A DNA stretch of 64,000 bases, from positions 965,396-1,029,395 of the forward strand of contig NW_008710049.1 in the NCBI RefSeq assembly GCF_000327385.1, read 5' to 3'. A program made the position numbers and the translations under genes. This document shows, piece by piece, positions 28,801 through 40,800 of this stretch. Below the pieces are notes generated by a model. The model was not told the origin of the DNA, did not search any database, and was given only the letters and a program-made list of their open reading frames with translations. Within the stretch, counting starts at the first letter, position 1, and each line of letters opens with the position of its first letter. This stretch comes from Lottia gigantea (taxonomy: Eukaryota; Mollusca; Gastropoda; Lottiidae).

Positions 28801-31800
28801 TCTAAATATTTCATTCTTTACAGGGTTTGAACTGTAATTCTGAAGTACTGTACATACTTACAACATTTTCAACAACATGTTAGTCAACACAACGGGGCAA
28901 CAAAAATTTGGTCCTGTATACAAACCGCAACATGTTGCAGAATATTTCTGAGAAACAATATTTTAAAAGGGACAAGCCTTCATACATGATTTTCATCAGG
29001 GATTACATCACATGGATTCAGATAGATCATGTAATTAATTGCCCATTTATGATTGGAAAAACTCAGTGACAATATTTACATTTGACAACAAAAATTGTAT
29101 TTATTATAAACTTACACACAAATAACATCACATCTGGGCAACATTTTGCCGAAAATGTTGTCAGTGTGTATAGTTTATCTCTGATCCACATCATGGGAAG
29201 TTTTATTTTCATAGTTCAAATAGATCCACACATTGTTAATGTCATTTGCAGGTTATTGGCTTTCTGGTTGAATCAGAACACAATTATTAAAAGAAACTGA
29301 GTGTCAATATAATTTATATATTTATGCCTACAGCATGGAACATATGTGTATTTTAAAATCTTGAAACATGTGGAACCACCTTGAATGACATCTTAAATCA
29401 TATTGAAGAGACCTCTCTGAGATTAAGTTATATGGACGAGCAGCTTTCAAAGATTTTTTATTTTCATGTCAATTACAAGCCCTCAAACAAATCTTGATTC
29501 TTCTTCAATTCAAATTTGAACGAAACTCTGAGAAGTTATATATTATCATCTAGATCATCTTTTTCCAAGTAGCGACCCCATTTCAGAAATCAGCCTCGAT
29601 CGCAACCCTTTAAAGAAAGAACAGATTTCTCTGAAAGACTTGATGATTTGATACACTTATATACACTTCCTTCCCAAAATTATTTATAAAAATATCCCTC
29701 TCTTTGGACTGAAAAATTCTACTCTGTAGCCTAAAAGCATATTTCAGAATACTAAATTTTTTATTGGTTTACATTGACAGAAAGACAATCTAAGACTCTC
29801 AGTAGTATTTTGGTGTAGTAAGACCACAGTTTTGAAAGTTAAAACCAAACAAAGAGAGGTATGGTAATGAGCCGATGTTCTCAGTAATCATAATTAAATG
29901 CTGGACAGAAGTCTATAAATTATAGTAAATCAAACTGTTGGGTGTCATAAGCATCTACTCTAAATTGTACACCACCTGGTGATATTCATTACTCAATATT
30001 TTAATGATTTATTTCTAGAAAACTAATTTCCCCAAAACACAATGGTTGCCTTCCTTGTACAGTCTCAATAATTTATACTTTATAATGTAAAACCACATTA
30101 AGTAGTTGAAGTGAACTGAAGTCAAGTGAAGTCAGAATTCAGCAGTTTAGCCAACCTAGCTGCTGGAGTTTCAGCCAAGTACAGTGTTTTTCTTAAGACT
30201 TTCAGTAGTATTTTGGTGTAGTAAGACCACAGTGTGTGTATGTCTAACACTTTCAGTAGTATTTTGGTGTAGTAAGACCACAGTGTGTGTATGTCTAACA
30301 CTTTCAGTAGTATTTTGGTGTAGTAAGACCACAGTGTGTGTATGTCTAACACTTTCAGTAGTATTTTGGTGTAGTAAGAGCACAGTGTGTGTATGTCCAA
30401 CACTTTCAGTAGTATTTGGGTGTAGTAAGACCATAGTGTGTGAAAAAAGCTTGTAAAGTTTGACACTCACAAATAATCATAAGTGTACACAAGGTGAAAC
30501 CTGCTTGTTGATATAATACATGTATAACTTAAATCTCCACTTTATCTCTTTCTTATATATCTATTCTTGAATTCATAGAGATGATTGAGTTAGTGTTTGA
30601 TAAGGTTTGAAAATGACACTTTTAATGGTTAAGTCACCACATCATAAAAACTATTATTATAAAGTAAGCCATAAAATAAATATAGGTGTGGTTAATAATG
30701 TTTATAATGGTTTGAATATATTAAGATACCTGGTATATGTATTTAAATAAAATGATTGGCAGCTTGCACTTAGTACGGCATTGATCACGTTACTGTTTTA
30801 TCCAATGAAATAGATAACAGTTAGAAGGTCGATATCTTTCAAAAAAGGAGTGAAGCTTCAGCCATGCAATAACATCTAAATGAACATGTTGTAGCACACC
30901 TAAGCTTCACCTTCTTTCCTCTAAGATTCTATTTGGCTGTCATGTTAAGTTATCCAAGTTTGGTACAACAACAAATTGCTGACAATAGACCATGGTTTTC
31001 CCCAAACACATATCTTTAGCCAATTATTTCTTAAAAACATTGGTAAAATACAACATCAGCACACACAAATGTCAGAAAGCAGAAGAAATGTTGAAATCAG
31101 AATGAGAAAATCACCTTGTGCTATTAAATTAAACTTCAGTGATTCTACCAAGTTGTGTCTGTACTCTAAATATATTGTGAGATTTCTGCCGCAAGCTGTA
31201 AAAGTATAGATTTTTCGTTAACGCATTTGATATATATCATTAGTTACTGATCATTACATTGGTATCAGTCAATCAGTTCCTTCAATTAAATCAATCAGTT
31301 CGTCACATATTGATCTTTTGTTCATATCTGTCAACTGCCCTTAAATCTCTCTTAAAGTTCATCTCTCTGCGGATCACACCTATACAAAAGGTCAGGAATA
31401 TCACAAAACCTATTTAAGGAAATATAATTAATAATTTTATTGCCTAAGTCTGAATTGGAAATTCCATTCCATAAAGTTTTTGAACCTAGTTTTAGTTATA
31501 GGTAGATTGCTTTTGATACAAACTACCTTTTTTTCATAAAGAGAAGAGTGCTTAATTTGCAATGCTACTCAGACATTCACCTAGATCCCTGTTTACTGAT
31601 GTAGCTCATTTAAACTTTTCTACTGATTTTTATAAATTCTTGAATGAAGGTATAAAATTCAACTGAAAAAAAATCCTGTTGGAATGTGGGCAATATTTTG
31701 TCTATTTGAGCAATTTTATTTGATGGTAAGTATTAACTAATATATACACAATTTGAGTCTTGATTTTAAGATGTATCTTATCTCATATCAAATAACATAT

Positions 31801-34800
31801 ATACTTAAACAAGATAATGTTATTGACTTTCCGAGGATCAATATTAGAACAGTTTTATTTTCTCCTAGTGTCACACTTATTGCTAATTCAATTTGAACCT
31901 GACATAACTATTGATTAAAATTCCATGCTCTACCTATCTCTTAAATCAGTTTTGAATTCTGTCTAAGGCTGGTGTCCGATTTCCGTTCACACAACATGTT
32001 TAATGCATTCTAAATGTTATTATCTTTCTGTAAGCCCAGTACAGATTTAGCTCAATACTATAAAGTTTCTCAACTTGTGGGCATTAGCTTTGAAAAATAT
32101 CATTGAATGGATATTAGAAAAAAAAGAAGAGTATATTGTCGGAAAATAGTGTAGTGAAAGCTCCAGTCTTGTATTCTCAATCTGTGTACGGACCCCAACC
32201 TTAAACAACCCCCTACATCCCCACACTACACTTCGAGACTTAGTTCATAATGGGTCACTGTTTGAGTAGTTTGTATCTTACAGCTTTATTTTTTCAAGAT
32301 TATATATAACCTCAACAATAATAATTTTCACCTTAATACACCAAAAACTCTTCAGCTCCTACCCCTTAACCTCTACCTTTTTACTAGGTCAGTCACTGTT
32401 TCTGTTCTAATGTATTTTACTGTTAGATAAAATAGGCTTAACAAGAGTTTTTTTAAACGTCTACATGAAATGTTGACATCAACGTTCTCGTTGCCCCTGT
32501 CGTCAGTCTGTTGGTCCGTTAACATTTCTTGTGAACACCAAAAAACCTACAGTTTTCATCTGATTTAAATGAAATTTGGTGTGATCATTTATATTGATGA
32601 GTTATTGTCCTTGTCTTAGGAAAACGCGTCTGTGAACACAATAGAAACTACAGTTTTTATCTGATAAGAATGAAATTTGGTGTGATCATTTATATTTATC
32701 TTGGTCTAGTTCAAATGCATGATGATAATTCATTTTAGTCACTAAAGATTGTTTTAACATTTGACATTAGTCAACGGATTGACCCTCCACCATGTTAGTT
32801 GCACTTAAGCAATTCCAGGCATGCAATGTGGGGCTATAGCGTACTTACTTAAGAAATTCTGGTAAAAAGTAGCCATTGATATTAACAAAGCCATTTTAAC
32901 TAACAATAAGATTTGTATATCACATGATCTTTATCAGTCAGCAGAAAACATGATCTTTATGAGAAATGAAGTGTTTCAGATGATAATGCTGTAAACCCTC
33001 ACTAAACTTTTTCTATGTTATCCTAAGTGCGTGCTAGTCTGTGAGTTCTAGACCACTTACCATCATTCTTCTTGTTAATTTTCTTATGCTTACTTTTACC
33101 ACGGTTTCCACTTTTCATTATTAAATACTTGCCCATGTATAATTAATATACAGTACTACCTCATGTGAAAAGATCATTAGCTTCTACCAATTTTTGGCCA
33201 ATATGTTGGATTTTGGGTTCAGATCCTTAGTACTATATTAGTTAGTATATTTATTTCATGTGAATCCTCCTTAAAGTTATTTCTGTGTCATAAAGCTGCA
33301 GTAGAGAGCATACTCACTCTGTTAGAACACTCTGGTAATACTAAACAGATAGGTTTCCCACAGCTCATTCATGAAAAAGGGGAAAATAGTCAGAACACTT
33401 TGACAACCTTACCTTTACTACGAGATAAAATAATCCAAAGCAAATGAAGTAGAATGTAAAATAAAATGACGAATCCTACAAGAATTTTAAATCTGGATTC
33501 TTTCTGCACAATTATTGATAAAAACAAAAACTTTATGTAATTTGTTAAAATATTCTGGCACACTTCCAATAATTGAGTGTGAGGTTGATTTTTACACTTT
33601 TAAATTGCACATGGTTTACTGACATTAAAGACATTGAAGTGTTTGGCTGAAAGATAATTCAATGATTCCTTGATAAAACAACAGAATGGTTAACATCAAG
33701 GCTGTTGATTTCAATTTCACCAGTCACAGAAACTAGTAAGAAATTTCTAATGGGTTTATCTTGCCAGTCATTTCTGATGTTATTTCAAATTACTCTTTTC
33801 TAATAAAATGAAATGTCCATCGTCCACAATTGCTTGTAAACAAGCTTGTTCTAGATGGCACAATTCTTGACTGATTATGATGAAACTTGGTATTATTGTT
33901 TGTAATCACCCAAGGATGAACCCTATTGAAAATCAGAAAAATAGAAAAATATTTTGTATGAGTTATTGCCCTTGTTCTTAAAATGCTCGTAAACAAACTA
34001 GAATTCTTGACAGATTTTAACGAAACTTGGTGTGAGTGTTTGTAATCACCCAAGGATGAACCCTATTGAAAATCGAAAACCAATAAGTATGAGTTAAGGC
34101 CCTTGTTCTTGAAAACGTGTTAAATTTTAGCTTGCAAACACTCTAGAAGGTTCAATTATGGACAGATGTGAAACCCAATTGAAAATTATTGAGTTATTTT
34201 TCTTGTTCTTGAAATTTCAATTTTAAGCTCGTAAACACTCACCTTGTTTTTTAAAACACTTTCAATTTTGACAAAACTTTTTAAAAACTTCAAAAAAAGT
34301 GTATGACTGAAGGTTGAATAATTCATACTGGTGATTGTTACTCTTCAGCCAAATATTGAAATAAACGTGGATCATTTTCAGATCTTATTGAAGTTACATA
34401 TTGGATGATGAGAAATAAGATAGCTTGCCAGGCAAGGTAATATACGCCCACTGGCAGCTTTGATTTTGAATAAAAATATTTAGCAGTACAGTAACAATCA
34501 CCAGTATGAAATATTCAACCTTCAGTCATACACTTCTTTTGAACTCTTTAGGGCGATACTGAATAATATTGAGTATGAGTTATTGATTGCCCTTGTCCTT
34601 GAAAACGTTTTCAATTTTTAGCTCGTGAAAACTCTAGAAGGAAAATATTCAATCTTCAAGTTTTTGTCAAAATCCAGCAAGAATCATGCCTTTTAGTGTT
34701 TAAGAGCTAAATTTTAACGCGTTTTCAAGAACAAGGGCAATAACTCATACTAAATATTTTTCAATTTTTCTGATTTTCAATAGAGTTCATCGTTGGGTGA

Positions 34801-37800
34801 TTACGAACATTCACACCAAGTTTCGTCAAAATCCGGCAAGAATTGTGCCTTCTAGAGTGTTTACGAGCTGAAAAATTGAACGCGTTTTCAATAACTCATA
34901 CTAATTATTTTTTGGATTTTCTGATTTGCATTAGGGTTCATCCTTGGGTAATAACAAACACTCATGCCAAGTTTCGTCAATTTCCACCAAGAATTGTGCC
35001 TTCTAGAGTGTTTACGTGCTAAAAATTGAACGCGTTTTCAAGAAGAGGGGTAATAACTCATACTAAATATTTTTTGATTCTTCTGATTTTCAATAGGGTT
35101 CATCCTTGGGTGATTACGAACACTCATACCAAGTTTTGTCAAAATCCATCAAGAATTGTGTCTTGTAGAGTGTTTACGAGCAATTGTGGACGGACGGACC
35201 GACGGACATGGGTGACGGCAATATACGCCATTTCATGTGGGCGTATAAAAATAGCAGATGACAAGTGATAGATATCATAGAAAGTATCATTCTATTAATA
35301 AATGAAATGATGACAAAACTTTGAGGTTGATAATGGCTGTTATTTAGGGTTCCATAGAACTTGAAGGCATTGTAAAGAGGTTTTGTAAACTTTTTATGTG
35401 TATCAGGGACACTGATAGCATCAATTTGCACCATTCCAATTTTCATTACAACATCTGTGGTTCTGCAAATCCACTCAAACTTACGTGTTTTATGACATCA
35501 CTAGAGGGGAACTGCATACATATTAATAGTAGCTTCCTGTAGCTCCCCTCTAGTGCAACATAAAACGAAAATGAAAATTGGAATGGGGCAAATTGATGCT
35601 ATCAGTGTCCCCGATACACATATAAAGTTTAGAAAACCTCTTTACAATCTCTTTAAAACATTGACACAAGTATTTAGATAGAGAATTAGTCATATTATTC
35701 TCTGTAAAATCACTTCAACTGATAAGAAGTTTTATATATTTCAGAGAATCTATGTAGCTCCTTTATATGCTTTCTAGTATGATCTATAAATCTTTTGAAT
35801 TCACATCACATCTCTCCTTTCAAGAGCAGCTATCAATTATAATTATTAATTTAGATATTTCCTTTTAAATGTCTAAGTATAAGTGGAAGAATGATGACAT
35901 ACTCTATCAATAATCAATACGATGGCTGAAGAGGACTCTGATTGAGTTAAATGTAAATAGTAACATGATATGACTAATCTGAATGGGTTGATTTTAATGT
36001 TTAAGAGATTAAGGTTTTAATTATTCCATTTAACAACTGATAAAAGTTTTGTCATCGATAAATTTTCAAAAAAAGTTTTATATCAGATTTTCCAAATTGA
36101 AATTAAAGTAAATTGTCTAAAAATTCACCCATTAAGGCCTTGAATAAATATGTAACTAGTCTTTAAAAATACCAGAACTGTACATATTTCACATAATTCC
36201 TCGAAAATACCTATAGGTATTTCCTTTTTTTATTTTCTTTCACTAAATTACTCTGCCTTAAAATTGGGTTTTCCCGAAAATTGTCTTCTTGTTGATAAAG
36301 TGTATAAAAGCAAAACATGCCATCAATAAAATTCTCAAACACAGATAATTATAGATGCACATGGCTAACAGTAAGCTGTGGACACTATTTCTGATTAGCT
36401 TAGATGAATTTTTTGAAAAACCAGTTATAACACATCTACATGATAGGACTATGATAATGTAAATTGGTGTGCACTGCCACTTACATTTGATTGTAATTTG
36501 TTGTTCGTCATGCTTTATCTGAGCTTTAATTAGACATAACTCTCATATTTGGCAAAAATATTGCAAGATTAAAGAAATGTAAGAAAGTTATTACATATGC
36601 TATGTTTACAGTCACAGTTAATGTGGTACCAAACTTCTCTAATAATCAATAACCAGGATATGAGGATCAGTAAGAGTGGAAAATCTTTTAATCACAAGAT
36701 GTCATTCTTATGTTCTCCCTGATAAACAATCATTTCCGACCTAATTTCTTGAGCTATTGATCACCGTCCATCATACAATTTCTTTCTGAAAGAGCTTGTC
36801 ATAATCAATAAACCATTAAACACATCTTCAATATTCAATATAGTAATTTTTATACGCCCACATGAAATGGGGGCCTATATTGTCGTCACCCATGTGACGA
36901 TGATAATAACAGACAATTTAAAGGATAGATCCTTTTCATTCATTCTTGTACAAAAACTTTTACCTAGAACTAATACATTAAGTATTGATGAAATACAAAC
37001 ATTATTTTCTAATTCATTTCATAATTTAATGAAAGGCTTCTTTCAAATTCATTATTTTATTTCATTATTATCATTATCACACCCATGTGACCCTCGTAAA
37101 CACTCTACAGGGCACAATTCTTGACGGATTTTAACGAAACTTAGTATGTGTGTTCGCAATCACCCAAGGATAAACCCTATTGAAAATCAGCGAAATCGAA
37201 AAATATTTAGCATGAATTATTGCCCTTGTTAATTTTTAGCTCGTAAACACTCTAGAAGGCACAATTCTTGACAGATTTTGAGGAAACTTGGTATGAGTGT
37301 TTGTAATCACCCAAGGATAAACCCTATTGAAAATCAGCGAAATCGAAAAATATTTAGCATGAATTATTGCCCTTGTTAATTTTTAGCTCGTAAACACTCT
37401 AGAAGGCACAATTCTTGACAGATTTTGACGAAACTTGGTATGAGTGTTTGTAATCACCCAAGGATAAACCCTATTGAAAATCAGCGAAATCGAAAAATAT
37501 TTAGTATGAATTATTGCCCTTGTTCTTACAAGCGCTTTCAATTTTTAGCTCGTAAACACTCTAGAAGGCACAATTCTTGACAGATTTTGACGAAACTTGG
37601 TATGAGTGTTCGTTATCACCCAAGGATAGACCCTATTGAAAATCAGCGAAATCGAAAAATATTAAGTATGAATTATTGCCCTTCTTCTTGAAAACGCGTT
37701 CAATTTTTAGCTCGTAAACACTCTAGAAGGCATAATTCTTGAAGGATTTTAACGAAACTTGGTATGAGTGTTCGTAATCACCCAAGGATAAACCCTATTG

Positions 37801-40800
37801 AAAATCAGCGAAAACGAAAAATATTTAGTATGAATTATTGCCCTTGTTCTTGCAAACGCGTTCAATTTTTAGCCCATAAACACTCTAGAAGGCACAATTC
37901 TTGTAGGATTTTAACGAAACTTGGTATGAGTGTTCGTAATCACCCAAGGATAAACCCTATTGAAAATCAGCGAAATCAAAAAATATTTAGTATGAATTAT
38001 TGCCCTTGTCATTGAAAACGTGTTCAATTTTTAAACACTCTAGAAGGCACAATTCTTGAAGGATTTTAACTTGATGAAATTGATCACAATCAAAACTAAA
38101 CCTTTTGAAATATAAAATACAAGTTATTGCCGTTATTCTTACAAATGTGTTTGATTTTTAACTTGTGATGGCACAGTTTGTGATGGATTTGGGTATAAGT
38201 TGAATATTTCCTGGTGTCTATGTTTGCTATTTTCTAACAAATATTCAATTTCAAACAAAGCTATCAGTGGGCGTATATTACCTTGCCTGGCAAGTTATCT
38301 TTTTATTTTATCTAAGATGTGTTTTATAAGAAATCTTACACCTTACTTTTGTTGAGGTAATTCTAACCGATTGTTATTGGGCTAACGAAGTGTTAACGTC
38401 CTATCGTCTACACTTTATTAGGCTAATGAAGTGTTTATGTCCTATTGTTCTACATGTTATTCAGAAAATGAAGTGTTTATGTCCTATTATTCCAGATGTC
38501 ATTGGGCTAATGAAGGTCCTATTGTTCTGCACCTTGTTGGACTCATGAAGTTTAAATGTCCTATTGTTCTACATGTTATTGGGCTAATGAATTGTTCATG
38601 TCCTATTATTCCAGATGTCATTGGGCTAATGAAGGTTTATGTCCTATTATTCTGCACCTTGTTGGCCTCATGAAGTTTTAATGTCCTATTGTTCTAGATG
38701 TTATTGGGCTAATGAAGTGTCTATGTCCTACTGTTCTAGATGTTATTGGTTTTATGAAGTTTTTATGTCCTATTGTTCTACATTTTATTTGCCTCATGAA
38801 GCATTTATGTCCTATTGTTCTACATGTAATTGTGCTAATGAATTGTTATGTCCTATTGTTCTACATGTAATTGTGCTAATGAATTGTTATGTCCTATTGT
38901 TCTACATGTTATTGGGCTAATGAAGTGCTTATGTCCTATTGTTCTACATGTAATTGTGCTAATGAATTGTTATGTCCTATTGTTCTACATGTTATTGGGC
39001 TAATGAAGTGCTTATGTCCTATTGTTCTACATGTAATTGTGCTAATGAATTGTTATGTCCTATTGTTCTACATGTTATTTGGCTAATGAAGTTTTATGTC
39101 CTATTGTTCTATATTATTGAACTAATGAAATATCAATGTCCTATTGTGCTATAGCCATATTATTCCATTAATATTTTCTCTCATTCCATAATCAAAGATG
39201 TATGATTTTAGAAAAAATGACAAGAATTGAATGACAGAGTGGATATTTATACTTTATTTATCAGGGAGATTAAAGGTAGATTTGAAGACCGTGTTTACTT
39301 CCCTCATAGCTTTATGTCAATGAAACCAAAGTAACAAAATGTCTAGGAGACTTAACAACTCCTAATAGATACTGGTACCGGTAATGGAAAAGTGAAACAG
39401 AAGATGAACGGAAAATGTGAACTGTGTAATTTCCTATCAGTGACTGTCAACAGACGATAACATTTATATTAACCAATCAAATGATTCATTATCTATGCTA
39501 CTGATTACAGTTGTTGACAAGAGACATGAAATATTACTTTGGTTCAAATCTGGAATTATACATTAATATTCCAATGGCAAGAGCACATTTAAAATTTAAA
39601 ATATGATTAGAGGGGCAGTATGCAAAATTTTCATTATCAAAAATTATCAGCTCGATATACTTAGTTGAAATCTTCAGATTTAGTAAGAGACATATCACTC
39701 TAAAAATAAGGTGCAATAAATACTTTTACTACAGAACAATCATAACCATCTAGAAACACTTCTAGATCTTTCTTCAACTCAAAATATTCATTTTGTGAAG
39801 TACTATGAGGAATCTTAGATTAAGTCCTGACAGATGATATAAGGAATTATTTAGATGATAATATTATTGCAGTGATCTCTTACCTTAATTATAGATTTAT
39901 TCCATAAAATACATGTAAATCATTGTGAATTTCAACTCTAGTCACCATTACAGACTGAATTATCCAGGCTCATTTTCGCTGTACCATAGTATATCCCTTT
40001 GTCTGGAATAGAATTGAAACCATTTTGAGTTTGACACCCTTTTTTGTTGATCTGCCTTTTACCACACACTTGACTGTCACTATTAATTTTCCTCAATTAT
40101 TCAGAAAATCTGATAACTTGCAATGTAACTATAAAACATAATGCAGTGCCGTGTGACTACCTTGAATTTCGATCAAACCATTAGATTTAAAACACTTGGC
40201 TTTCTCGACTCTATCTGTCTTAACATTGTAATCATTACATTTATCCAGTCATCATACATTTAGTTATAACATTGAAACAATCATCTGGTTCACTCTTACA
40301 TCATTTCTTACAACACAACTATACACTATTTAATCATTACACTTACCCTGGTACAACACTGAAATACTCCAGTAACAATATATATATTTTTATATTAGCA
40401 TATAATACAGATTCTCATGGTCTGTTTCAGTGTTATTTGCAATCTTAAGGAGCCAAAAGCAATCCTAATCATAAACACATATTAAAAATCCAGCAATACA
40501 TGAGCAGAATGATATGATGACATTGATGAGAGAGTTGTACACAGACACTGTAGAAAACTGGCAAGAAAATACACTACTTAATGGAAATAAAACCATGAAA
40601 TAGGTATACCCGTAACATTATTGGTGCTGTCTTCCAATCAAATCCTTACGTACATACTTGGACTATTTGGTATTCCACATCGCTAACATGATTAGACTTT
40701 TCTAGATATTGGTTCAGTGTGATTTAAATACATTCTGATTGACTTCAGTAATAAAAATAGAAGATTCAATAGAATTTAATCATGAATCACTATGAATTCA

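Noticed and set aside
30122-30470. Overlapping frames with [15 protein letters not shown]-type repeats
   Set aside because: They are products of the 51-bp minisatellite read in several frames.
33790-37124. Frames of 80-90 codons with NRVHPWVI or HPRINPIEN strings
   Set aside because: They are translations of pearl-like core units and recur in several frames without conservation.
38431-39154. Frames rich in [12 protein letters not shown]
   Set aside because: They come from the 42-bp minisatellite; the frame is lost wherever a unit is 41 bp.
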